In this document: positions 41,311 to 52,079 of the stretch, piece after piece
How the letters are laid out: each line of letters begins with the position of its first letter
How positions within the stretch are numbered: position 1 is the stretch's first letter
NCBI RefSeq assembly: GCF_020283565.1
Contig: NC_060063.1
Coordinates: forward strand, 43,856,856 to 43,920,855
Direction of reading: 5' to 3'
Source of the DNA: Trifolium pratense
Lineage: Eukaryota; Streptophyta; Magnoliopsida; Fabales; Fabaceae
Length of the DNA: 64,000 nucleotides
Position numbers and translations under genes: made by a program
Notes under the pieces: model-generated
What the model was told of the DNA's origin: nothing
What the model saw: the letters and a program-made list of their open reading frames with translations, nothing else
The model's database searches: none

Positions 41311-41994
41311 ATTTATTTTTAATGTCAATGCTATGAACTTTTATGTTCAAGATTTGTCTATATTATATCTATATATTATGTTAAACTTATATAAGCCTAT
41401 ATTATGTTCAAACAAAATTCAAAAACATGTTAAAATTTTATCTATTAAAGACTAAAAATAAAATAAAATAAATTTATTTTGCGAATAGAAACATATATAT
41501 AATTATTTTTTATTTTTTGGTGAAAAAACATAATTTTTTTATAGGAACAAAAACTAAAATTCATCAATTTTATAAACAACGTAAAATATATTTAACCTTT
41601 TTATACCAAATATATATATATAACTTTTTAATAATTTTTTTTGTACAAATTATATTCCAAATAGTTTTTTATACTGTAGCCAAGAGAATCTCCCATAGTC
41701 CTATATTTACCCTCTCCGACAGGGGTCTCTGTCTCATGTTTGTACATAAAATTAAGAAAAATATAAAGCTGCTACAATTGAAATATGTATTTAAAGACAA
41801 TCAATCTTCTTGGGATCACCAAAATACTGTTCTACTTTCACTTTTTCCATTTGCCGTATAGAAAGACACAATGATTCACACATCCTAATCTCACCTCACC
41901 ACGATCGATCCATATATATCTTGTATTCCCTCCGTAGAATAATAGTATATGTCTCAATAAAGTATTTAATGTTATATTTTCTATTATACCCTTA

Positions 41995-42943
41995 GGGTCC
42001 GTTTGGTGTGTAGGATAACATAGTGATAGGATATGATATAAAACAGGATAAAAATAGGATAGGATAACAGCAGGATAACAGTTATACTCAGTTATCATAT
42101 CCTGTGTTTGGTGCACACAGGATAACAAACATGATAACTATTATATTTTGTTTTTAATACATACCTGCTCATAATAATATGATAAGATATACTACTCCGT
42201 CCCATAATATAGGCAAAAAAAATATTTTCACACTTATTAAGAAAAGTAAAATATGATAATTTCAAGGTTGACTTTTTGTGTGTTTGTTGAAATAAGTTTC
42301 ATGGGAAGATGTAAAAACAGTTTTTATTGGTTATTGATTATAGGGAAAAGAAGAGAGAGAGTAAATTAAATAAAAGTTTATCTTGAAAATGATAAAAGTT
42401 AGTTTTTTTTTGCTTATAATTTGGGACATGAAAAAGTGATTTTTTTTGCTTATAATATGGGACGGAGGGAGTATAACATATTCAATTGACAAAATTACTC
42501 TTGTAAAACAATTGTTATTTTTTAAAAATTATTTTGTAATACTTTGAATTTTATAAATAAAAAATATAAATAAGTAATCAAATAACTTTATATAATAATC
42601 AATTTACTTTTAAATATTATAATTTTAGTAAAATTTTGATTTTTTAGAATATATAAATTACAAAATTACTCCAGTGAGAAAATCACATATATATTTAAAA
42701 ATTAATTATTTTATTAATTTTATTTTATGTATTTTAAAATATATTTTATAAAATAAATCAATAATTTTTTTTTCTTATCCTATCCTGCTGGTAACCCAGC
42801 TCAAATTCAGGATAAGAATTATAACTAGAGAGACAAGATAAGATAAGCTTCAGGATTAACTTATCATATCCTGCTATATCACCAAACACTGGATTGCGGC
42901 AGGATATGATACAGTTATCCTATCATGTGCACCAAACGGGCCC
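41995..42943 (+). mobile_element. Tourist-like (PIF/Harbinger) MITE with nested Stowaway
   Basis: Termini GGGTCCGTTTGGTG and CACCAAACGGGCCC, with TTA on both sides (41992-41994 and 42944-42946). Both ends carry repeated CAGGATATGATA-like words. Length is 949 bp including a nested Stowaway; no coding. A decayed relative is at 2106-4190. Confidence 0.88.
42195..42471. mobile_element. Stowaway MITE nested in Tourist-like MITE
   Basis: CTCCGTCCCATAATATA and TATGGGACGGAGGGAG ends with TA on both sides; 277 bp. Confidence 0.88.
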
Positions 42944-42954
42944 TTAACTATTTA

Positions 42955-43062
42955 CTACTCTCTTCAACTTATAATTTCTCTTTTCCGTTCAACATTAATT
43001 ATATTTCTTAATACTGTATATATAAAAGTGCTAAAGCGACGTATATTATGACAAGGAGGGAG
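42955..43062. mobile_element. Short Stowaway-like MITE
   Basis: TACTACTCTCTTCAACTTATAA to TTATGACAAGGAGGGAGTA; ends are diverged. Confidence 0.5.
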
Positions 43063-43219
43063 TAATGTTTTGTTCTATCAAATTCCCTTTACTTTCTTTT
43101 CTTTTACTAAAGCTGCTACCTTATGCTACCTTCACCTCTTTAAAAACACATATTGCACTTTCACTGTATACCAAAATACTAGTAACACCTTTCTAAAAAA
43201 AAGAAAAAATTAGTAACAC

Positions 43220-43700
43220 CAAATCATATTATTCCGTTAGCAAGTCTCAGATGTAAGGTGATCTAAATTTATAAGAGACAATATTTATTTTATAAGTCGG
43301 TTGAGTTAGGTCAACTTCCAGTTTTAAGATGATATTAGAGGTTCTTCAAGATTCGTTGGACGACCTGCTATCGTGTTAATGACAGTTTTATGTAGTAAAC
43401 ACATTAAAAATCTATTTTTTTTTCCAAATGCATAAATTTTCTTTTAGATTAATAAATTATTTTGGTTATGTTGATTTCTTAAGTTGTTAATAGATTAATA
43501 AATTATTTTGATTTATTAGATTGTGAATACTCTTAGAGCTCCCTTAGTTGCCGCTGGAAACATGCATGGTGTCCTAGACACACGTGGGAGTCCCACATAA
43601 GCGTCACAAGATTAGCGGGGAGTTTCCCTTGCTAGGCAGGAAGGGAGCAACACTCATCAAAGATAAGGTCCCCTCCACATTTGAAATGCTAACTAACATC
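43220..43700 (+). mobile_element. Decayed TRIM-like retroelement
   Basis: AGTCGGTTGAGTTAGGTC, a degenerate primer-site-like GATATTAGAGG and AGTCCCACATAAGCG resemble the TRIM at 48494-48836, much changed. Confidence 0.35.
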
Positions 43701-43856
43701 ATATCATATCAATAGTATGAAGAATATGAATATGGGAAGTGGTTTGTGAGAATGACCTTACTTGTGTAGTTGTTTCCTCATTAATTCTCCCACACACACG
43801 TTTCGAGGTTGTTTAATTATGAAAGTGGGATTTTCTTATTAAAGACAATCAATTTA

Positions 43857-44095
43857 CTCCCTCCGTCTAATATTATAAGCAAAAAAAATCACTTTTTCAT
43901 GTCAAATTATAAGGGAAAAAAAAAACTTTTATCATTTTCAATATAGATTTTTACTTAATTTATTTTCTCTCTTTTTTTCCTCATAATCAATAATCAATAA
44001 AAACTCTTTTTACATCTTCCAATGAAACTTATTTCAACAAAAACATAAAAAGTAATCCTTGAAATTATCATATTTTACTTTTCTTAATAAGTGTT
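43857..44095. mobile_element. Stowaway MITE, right end lost
   Basis: TA then CTCCCTCCGTCTAATATTA. It continues as the reverse of the element at 42195-42471, without its terminal repeat. Confidence 0.65.
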
Positions 44096-44277
44096 AATTA
44101 ACCATGATATTGATATGGAGATTCTACCACAGCTAGCGATATTAATTTTCGTTGGAGAATTTAATGTAACATTTGAACCTAAAATCACATCAATATAATA
44201 AATAAATAAATAAATTTAACTAACCAAACAAATACCAATTAGAATAAAACAAAATAGAGATATCATACAAACTTATC

Positions 44278-44589
44278 TTAATTGCCTTCGACAACTGTAA
44301 CGTAAGCAATAATAAACTTACAAACCAACCATGAATGACCTGCAAAATAGTGAACCATTGAACAATACCCGAGGAGTGCTGATCGTACTGTTCTTAAGGA
44401 TTTATCCACCTTATAAGCGTAAATCTCCCAAAATTCAACAAATTCTTCCCGGATATGAATCATATCTAAAGTGACAGAACAACTCAAAATTAATAGATAC
44501 ATAACCCAGAATAATAATACCTTAATTTTTGTAAGGAAGTAATAACACAGTTCTCTCTCATGTAATTTTGTAATTTTTGTAAGGAGCAA
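44278..44589 (-). other. Unrecognised 103-codon open frame, possible gene relic
   Basis: Contains EEFVEFWEIYAYKVDKS and SWLVCKFIIAYVTVVEGN, which read like a globular protein, but I recognise no family. No neighbouring exon was found. Weak support. Confidence 0.2.
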
Positions 44590-44621
44590 TTTATTGTTGG
44601 TAATATGATCATCTTTTTAAT

Positions 44622-45161
44622 AGTTAAATATAACGATAATTTGGTAGTGCATCTATTACTAATATATTAAAATCGATTACTACCAAAGTTCCTAATTTAT
44701 CCTTACTATTTTTAATCATGTTGCAAGTTTTATATTCTTCATTATAATTTCACTAAAATAAATATTAAGAAAAGAATAGAAAAAAGATATGCTTAAAAAT
44801 AGGAAGAAAACATACCAATCTATACATAAAAATAGGAAAAAAATAATTAATAATAATATAATAAAATTAATTAGTATCAAACTTACTAAATTACCCTAAA
44901 TATTCCTAATAAAGTTCTTAATTTTTTATTAAAAATATACACGGGACCATTATTCGTTACTAAAACATAAAAACATTGACTAAACAAGTTTATAAGAAAT
45001 AATTAACACAATAAATTCACTTATATTTTAACAATATAATATAAAAAAATTAAATATTTAATTTAAATTACATTTTTTACATTAATATAGTGACAACTGA
45101 CAAACTCAAATATCGAATAAAAATTAGTTGACCCGTGCGAATGCACGGATCTTTAAACTAG
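44622..45161 (+). mobile_element. Helitron-like element with intact 3' end
   Basis: The 3' end has a hairpin (CCGTGCGAATGCACGG), then a nine-base spacer (ATCTTTAAA), then CTAG before T at 45158-45161: the classic Helitron terminus. The body matches the head-to-head pair at 37164-38285. No Rep/helicase coding; the 5' end is approximate. Confidence 0.7.
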
Positions 45162-45182
45162 TTTTTATTTAAGGAAAATGTT

Positions 45183-45352
45183 AAATAGTGCACCCAGGGC
45201 ACTAGTAATAAACACATAAATAAGGAAATTTTGTCTTGAAATTCATGTATTCAATGCATTGAAAGTGTAAAAAGTTGTTTTTATCCACATTAACTTTATG
45301 TTTTATTTCTATTTTTTGTATGCTTAACAAGTGCACCGGGTGCACCGTTTAA
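45183..45352. mobile_element. GC-cored palindromic MITE (copy 1)
   Basis: GTTAAATAGTGCACCCAGGGC on the left is mirrored by GTGCACCGGGTGCACCGTTTAAC on the right; AT-rich middle. Related to 51025-51192. Confidence 0.6.
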
Positions 45353-45465
45353 CATAACCCTTTATTTAAACAGCAAAACAACTTTATAATATATAAATAT
45401 ATAAATGAGATCAATTCAACAAATAAAAAAACAGATCAGAGGTATTTAACCTACCCGAGTAGAAC

Positions 45466-45598
45466 AAACCCATTTGAGTTGGTGTGGTGATATTGACTTG
45501 GGACCTGAGATTTTGCTCTTCCTTAGGGTCTCATATTTTATTCTCTCTGATAACGATTTGAATGAGTTAATTTAGCTTTTTTTTTTAAAAAAAAAAAA
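45466..45598 (+). mobile_element. tRNA-derived SINE (family A, copy 4)
   Basis: A-box-like GAGTTGGTGTGGTGATATTG, diverged B box, GAGTTAATTTAGC tail and poly(A). Imperfect direct repeats CCTACCCGAGTAGAA and CCCACCCAAGTAGAA flank it. Confidence 0.7.
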
Positions 45599-46673
45599 CC
45601 CACCCAAGTAGAATAAATAGATATTAGTATATTCGATCTAATTAGACTAAACATGAATACAACAAAATATAAGTTCCAATTAACTTCAATCTATACCCTC
45701 GTATAACCTCTACCTAGCTATACAATTTGGTGACAGATTAGAGTTAATTTGTAGTATAGATATAAGAAGTTGAAGGTTTAATTAACGCTTCTTGCCATTA
45801 AAACCGGTTAGGTTGACTTTAGATTGACATATTATTGTGTTATATTATCTGAAAAGCTAAAAATAGCCTTAATTTTTGAGAATCGGTAAACATGATTTAT
45901 TTATCCTCTTCAAAATGGTTTTATTCTAAGCATTCTAGTAATATTTTTTCTTGTATTAATTATGAGTAGTTAGTGAGAAATATGTCATCTACTGATGATG
46001 ATGATGATGTCGATAATGTGGGTGGCTTCTCTCCTTCCATGACCTTGGTGACGTTATGTTGTCGGTTGATCTTTAACGATTGTTAATCTTGTGGATTTGA
46101 TAAAACTCTCATCTGAAAATGGTTTCTAAGTAAAATTTTTTATTGTCCATGCTCTTTTTATGAGTGGGAGATACAACCTCTATGTTGGTCCAATAAGGGA
46201 ATGAGCAAATGTGGTACCTAAATGTATCTGACTCATGTTGAGTGATATCTCTTTGAATGCCCGCTCTTACTTGGTTTTTCTCCTTCTCTTTTTGGTGGCT
46301 GCTTTTCTCCACTCCCATTGAAACTCCAATCAAACCTTCCCTTCACTCTGTATCTCCCTTTGCTCCATAATCAAAAAATTAGTAGAAAACGAGAAAAAGA
46401 AAAGTATCACTTAATAACTAAATTTATTCTTTCTTAAAAAAAAAAATAAATTATTCTTCTTAATTTAATATTTTCGTATTTAATTGAAACATACGAAAAT
46501 AATTATTTTATTTTTATTAAAAAATGTTGAGAAAATAAATTGTTTCACTTATACAGTATAATATAGAATATGTTGAGAGAATGATTTGTAGGATTAGTGT
46601 ACAAGAAATTGGGATCCACATGAGCACAACACTTATTTATAATTTTTTTAATAATATTATTTACTTCTTCCGT

Positions 46674-46920
46674 CCCAAAATATAAGAACTTTTTGACCAC
46701 CTCACGCATATCAATACATACTTTTGATTACGAATATCTTAATTCTCTATTAGTAAAAATTATAAAAATTTGATATTTTAAAAATATACATCGAAACAAA
46801 TCAAATAAGATCTTATATGATAATATTGACATTTATATACTTTTAGAAAAATACGGTCAAAACAAGACATATAAATAGTGCATTTAGTCAAAAAATGTCT
46901 TATAAAATGGGACAGAGGAG
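46674..46920. mobile_element. Stowaway MITE
   Basis: CTTCTTCCGTCCCAAAATATA to TATAAAATGGGACAGAGGAG with TA on both sides. Confidence 0.8.
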
Positions 46921-47184
46921 TAATAACTAATAAGTACTCAATTCCTCCAACCCAACACTCTTAAAAAGTTTTAAAATGGATCTCATCAATAACACATCTC
47001 ACAAATAATTCTAGATTATTATAGATGGGTCTCACAACAATAATGTAAATACTATTGCTTATTGTAAAACCAATACATATTAAGTACTACTCATTTGCGT
47101 TTTGCTCCAATAAAAATAAGTACCTATTAAGTATTTATACTTCTTCTTTTTTTGAAACAGTTAGGTATTTATACTTAAAAAACA

Positions 47185-47435
47185 GGCTTAATTAGTCTTT
47201 TGGTCCTTAAAGATATTTTAGATTTCATAATGGTCCCTTAAAGAAAAAAAGATCAGGATTGGTCCCTTAAATATGACAAAAATTTAACGGAAATGACCAA
47301 TATGACAAAAATATATGTCTTTAAGGGACCAATCCGGGTATTTTTTTCTTTAAGGGATCAATCCGGACTTTTTTTTTTAAAGAACCATTGTAAAACCTAA
47401 AATGTCTTTAAGGGACCAATAGACTAATTAAAGCC
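47185..47435. mobile_element. Mutator-type MITE
   Basis: GGCTTAATTAGTCTTTTGG and CCAATAGACTAATTAAAGCC ends. 8 of 9 flanking bases match (TAAAAAACA / TAAAAAATA). Several GGTCCCTTAAA repeats inside; same type as 30373-30713. Confidence 0.75.
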
Positions 47436-47680
47436 TAAAAAATATGTATCCACCATTAAGATGTGAGGAGATTGTCTCTCATGTAAAGTTTCTCTAGTGA
47501 AATCCTCACCCTTCATTGTTTTTGTTTGCTAGTGGTTTAATTAAAAAAAATAAAAGTGAAAGGTTAAGATCCACACTTTATCCTCTGCGGTGGAATTGCC
47601 ACTTGAGACAATCCACTCCCCGTTAAGATGGTCTTAGGGTGTCAGTATTTGGTTTGATTATCACATCGTGAAGATGAAGG

Positions 47681-47735
47681 CACACGTGTGCATGCGTGAC
47701 AGTTTTGGGACACGTGGGGCCACATCACGTGTGGT
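47681..47735. promoter_or_regulatory. Cluster of three ACGTG (ABRE/G-box-like) motifs
   Basis: CACACGTGTG, GACACGTGGGG and ATCACGTGTGG within 55 bp. No gene start is recognised nearby, so a role is unproven. Confidence 0.35.
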
Positions 47736-48493
47736 TCAAAAGGGAACAAATTAAAGCAAAAGAGAAAATTCTTTGTTTGACGGTAAGAAAATTCTTGACA
47801 AAATCAAAAAAGCAAAAGGAGAAAACTCACAAGGGTACGGTATGTATATTTTTTCATCGTTATCATAATTTCTGGACAGAATATACTTTTTTTGAAAAAA
47901 TATTTAGACACACATAAAAAATATTAAATCATGTGTATCGAAATAAAATTTATTTAGTGGTGTAACCAAATAATTGAATATTTTTCAAGTCTAATACAAC
48001 TTATAAGTTTTAAATATAAGCTGTGAAGTCCGGATACGTGACACGATATCCATACATATTGATACGGTGATACGATTTTTTTTTTCAAAATTTTCGATAT
48101 GATACGGCGGTGATACGTTATTAATTTAAAAGAGTATTAATTGTCCGCTACTTTTCCGATATGCGTATTGGAGAAGTATCCGACACGTATCGGTTATATT
48201 ATTTTTTAAAAAATAATATTAATTGTCGATAGTACTTCTCTGATACGTGTATCGGAAAATATCGGTATCGAGTACGTATTAGACACGATACTTCGCCATT
48301 TATGAAGTATCGAGGCTCCACACTATAAGTAATAGTTTTGTAAAAAAAATAAAAATATAAGTCATAGTTAATTAAAAAAATGATATAATTCAGGGTTTGG
48401 TCCAATAGATTGTATGATTTAAAGTGAATATTAAAATGAGATTTTTTATTTTTTTATAAATAAAATTTGATGTAGTGGAATGGAATATGAAAT

Positions 48494-48836
48494 TGTTAAA
48501 GTTTCACAGAGAGATGATCTAACTAAGTGTTTATAAACTAGAGACAATCCTCACCTTACAAGCCGGTTTTGTAAAGATGAGTTATGCCCAATACTCAATT
48601 TTAGAGATGGTATCAGAACCTCTCTCCACGATCCGCTGGGCCACCTGTTATCAAGTTTCCGCTATCGGGCCACCCACCGTTTATATCCACGCACCAAGCC
48701 CAATAGTGCTGGGCGTGAGGAGGTGTGTTAAGAGTCCCACATCGGTTGAGAGATGGTCTGACTAAGTGTTTATAAACTAGAGACAATCTCCACCTTACGA
48801 GCCGGTTTTATAAGGAATAGTTAGACCCAATACTCA
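48494..48836 (+). mobile_element. TRIM (terminal-repeat retrotransposon in miniature)
   Basis: Two short terminal repeats (about 48494-48597 and 48725-48836) share TGTTAA(A/G)AGT..CACA, GAGAGATG, CTAAGTGTTTATAAACTAG and CTTAC(A/G)AGCCGGTTTT. Between them lie a primer-binding site TGGTATCAGAACC (methionine tRNA type) and a purine tract GGGCGTGAGGAGG, with no coding capacity. Confidence 0.8.
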
Positions 48837-48969
48837 TTTCTAAGAGAAACATTGGTTTGACATGATAGTCATGAACAATATATAATGTTAACTCCTGATA
48901 CAATTTGCTAATGAGAAGGAAATGGTGGTGTAGTTAGCCGAACTGTCTAAGGAGAAAAGGTTGTGGAAG

Positions 48970-48970
48970 A

Positions 48971-49006
<36 letters not shown>
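48970..49006. repeat. (AT)n microsatellite
   Basis: Uninterrupted TA run of about 17 units. Confidence 0.95.
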
Positions 49007-49007
<1 letters not shown>

Positions 49008-49019
49008 TAGCTCCTCTTA

Positions 49020-49245
49020 AAGCAAAACATTTCTTGTGTAGAATCTGCAGAGAATGTCTTCCAACAAGAGTTCAATTACATGAGAGGTTTTTTCTTGTCC
49101 TACGACTTGTCTGATTTGTACACAAAATGATATTGTCATATTTTATTTGATTGTGTTTATAGTGGCAGAAATTGTGTATTGAGCTATTCAAGTGCAACAT
49201 CGATGCTGGATTTCATCATGATTTGGGCAAGACAAGTGTCAGGTA
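49020..49245 (+). pseudogene. LINE zinc-binding (zf-RVT) domain fragment
   Basis: KHFLCRICRECLPTRVQLHE is the zf-RVT signature of plant LINE ORF2. A stop follows soon after. Confidence 0.6.
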
Positions 49246-49319
49246 GTGTGTATGCGAGATTATAGAGGAATGTTTGTGTAACAGGTACATCTTGGTTAAA
49301 TGGGAGATTCCTCCAAGGT

Positions 49320-49850
49320 GAGCATCGAGCGAGCTTGAAAACCTGAAGGTAAAGGATTGCTCTGACGAATCAAGGCAACCCCACGGTACGACTCAAACAG
49401 TCCGAAAACCCGTTGAAGGACCAAACAGCGACTGCTGACCGGTGCTCCAATGTTCTTCAACTAATCAGAGAGTTGCTTGAGATGTTGACAATAGGCAGAA
49501 ACGTTAGAAAAATCCTCCATGCGATTGGGTGAAAAATCTTGTTCAAGGACAACGACACAAGAGTTTTGATTGTCCTCAAAGATGTCAAACGGTTCGGACA
49601 ACCATGGCAATGGATCCTTTTTCCATAATGGTGGTAAGGAGATCAAAAGAGATTGTAGAATAAATTCATTAAAGAACAGTTGAATAAAGAATTGTCCACA
49701 TTTCAAAACTAGCATTGGTTGAAGCGGGTTTCTCTTTTCCGGGTTGAGGAATGGTGTGGTCGATAACCTTATGGGTACGAGCGTGAACCTCAAACAATTC
49801 AGCCTACATCAATTCAGCCTACATGGTGTAGCGATCCTTCTCCATCTATA
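49320..49850 (-). pseudogene. Copia gag pseudogene fragment
   Basis: The minus strand reads PLQPMLVLK.. then [39 protein letters not shown] and [13 protein letters not shown], the pattern of Copia UBN2-type gag. The frame shifts between pieces; protease and polymerase are absent. Confidence 0.7.
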
Positions 49851-49890
49851 GCACAAGGGAATGTCATTTTTGAAAATAATTACAAATATA

Positions 49891-50150
49891 CTCCCTCCAT
49901 CTCCCACAACGAGTGAGCTAGTTGACGATGTCACGCATGCCAATGCATAACTTTGACGATTAATATTTTTAATTGTATAATAGGTAAGATTATAAAAATA
50001 TATGATATTTTGAAAATATTCATCGAGATGAATCCAACAACATCTTATATGCTAATATTTATTTTTATTTATTGGTAGAAAAATAGGGTTAAACAAGATA
50101 TGTGAATAGTGCATATAGTCAAAATGACTCACTCATTTTGGACGAATGGA
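49891..50150. mobile_element. Stowaway MITE
   Basis: TA then CTCCCTCCATCTCCC. The interior (AGTGCATATAGTCAAAATG) matches 46674-46920; the right end is diverged. Confidence 0.7.
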
Positions 50151-50371
50151 ATATATTATCCTTAATGACGAGAATATTATATTCTATCACCAACCACATA
50201 GAATTCTATCTGCACAAACAAATAACGAGCTCAACCACCCACTCTTAATAGCAGCGGAGTTTGTCAAAACTCTTAACATAAAACTATTTCTAAAAAGAAA
50301 ATTGAATCCCGTCAAACAATTGTTATTCATTGGTCTATACATTAATCCTCATCTCGCTATTTGTTGAACAC

Positions 50372-51996
50372 CTTTTTTTTTTTTTTATAAAACATTAGAG
50401 TGCATAGGCATCACATGATAATTATGACATCCCAACTATGTTGGCACCCCATAATCATCACCTATCATTTGCAGCACCCTAATAAATTTATTAAAAAGAA
50501 AGAAAAAGAGACAAACTTGGGGGGACTAGACCAAAACCCAAGGAAACAATAATACAAGGAACCTACCACTACCTCATTAAAAACCTTTCCTGGAAAACCC
50601 CAAGGGATAAAACCAAGGATAGGGAAAAAGAGTGCAGTGGATTTAATGAAATCTAAAAGATGGAAGACCCATTAAATTACTAATATAATCTCGTTGAACA
50701 ATCGGCGGAACATTGTCCCACCAGTAAAAACCATTAATATTAATGCCTAAAGCAGCCATTCTATCTGCACAACAGTTCCCTTCACGATAAATGTGAGTCG
50801 CTCTAAAATGCATGGTTTTAGTCAACGTCAAGCAATTGAACCATCTATTACGAAGCTTCCAAGGAACAATGTAGGCGGACTTAAAAGCTAAATTAACCAA
50901 TTGTGAATCGGATTCAATCCAAAGATTGTTCCACCCTTTTGAATGAGCAATCTCAATAGCACTCATAACACCTATAAGTTCAGCATGAAGGGCGTAAGAG
51001 TTTCCAATATTAATAGAAGGAAAATGTTAAATAGTGCCCCCGGGGCACTCTTTAAGCCCTTAAATAGTAAGCTTGTTATAGAATTTTTATCGGAATGCGT
51101 AAAGTCAACGCATTGGAAATTGTAGTATTTAACTTTTTGAATAAAAAGTTTCTTTAAATGGAATGCTTAAAGAGTGCCCCGGGGGCATTCGTTAGCAAGA
51201 CCCTTAATAGAAAACCCCCCAAGAAAAGTAGCAGTATAGTCTCTAAAAATACCCCCACAAGAAGCAAGACCGGGGCTACCCAACGCTGAACCATCTGTGT
51301 TGCATTTAACCCAATTATAAAGCGGAGGTTACCACAATACTTCTTTGATGACAGGTGCTTTGGGATGATGAACATTGACATTAAAAGCTTTCAAAATGAT
51401 GAATTCCTGCATGGAAATGAAAGAAGCTTTTGTAGATAAATTTCCAGATAAAGAAACATTGGAGATAATTGAGTTGACCGCATATCTCCAATGAATAGAT
51501 TTTCCCTCAAATCTATGTTGGTTCCTGCACCACCATATAGTATTAAAAATATTAACAACTGCAGAAATAACAACAGTTTTACATTGAGAGTTCCAATTTT
51601 TGTTACAAATATCAAAAATAGAACTAACAGTACTTGTGTCAACGTGCAAAGAAAGAACAGAGGCAAACCAATGCCAAATATCATTAGAAAAACAACAATC
51701 GCAAAAAATATGATGTATGGTTTCAGCAGCCTCCCCACAAAGATCGCATTTGGAGACAATATAACAACCTCTACGAGAGAGAAGATCATCTGTAGGTAAT
51801 CTATTATGCATGATTCTCCACATCAAACAAGATTTAGAGGGAGGAATATCCTCACACCAAATAATTTTAGCCCAAGGAATATGTTGCCCTATAGGTCTGT
51901 GAAACAAGTAAGCATCTTTAAAAGAAAGGACCACGCTATCAGAATGAATCCATCTTAACTCATCATTAACTTTACTAATAGGAATAGTGAAAGAAT
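50372..51996 (-). mobile_element. 5'-truncated LINE with zf-RVT and RNase H domains
   Basis: Minus strand: the zinc-binding domain (WRIMHNRLPTDDLLSRRG, CDLCGEAAETIHHIF), then the RNase H-like domain (WVKCNTDGSALGSPGLASCG, INIGNSYALHAELIGVMSAI, WIESDSQLVNLAF, IYREGNCCADRMA), then a 3' UTR and poly(A) (T run at about 50373-50386). TTGTTGAACAC flanks both sides (50361-50371 and 51997-52007), an 11-bp target duplication. The reverse transcriptase is missing. The RNase H frame is split by a palindromic MITE. Confidence 0.82.
51025..51192. mobile_element. GC-cored palindromic MITE (copy 2) inside the LINE RNase H
   Basis: GTTAAATAGTGCCCCCGGGG and CCCCGGGGGCATTCGTTAGC ends. It splits FSIKGLA from FPSINIGNSYAL of RNase H. 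Confidence 0.75.
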
Positions 51997-52079
51997 TGTT
52001 GAACACATCCGTAGTTTAGAAATTAAAATAAAAATATAGTTAGATACATTTATTTTTTTTGAATAGCAAATAAGCAAGA

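Noticed and set aside
46109..46333. 74-codon minus-strand ORF
   Set aside because: No domain, no neighbouring exon and unusual composition; treated as chance.
48023..48325. Tandem GATACG-rich region as a possible regulatory array
   Set aside because: Its TGAAGT..GATACG..TGAAGTATC layout resembles the decayed hAT-like MITE family near 20489, so a regulatory role is not supported.
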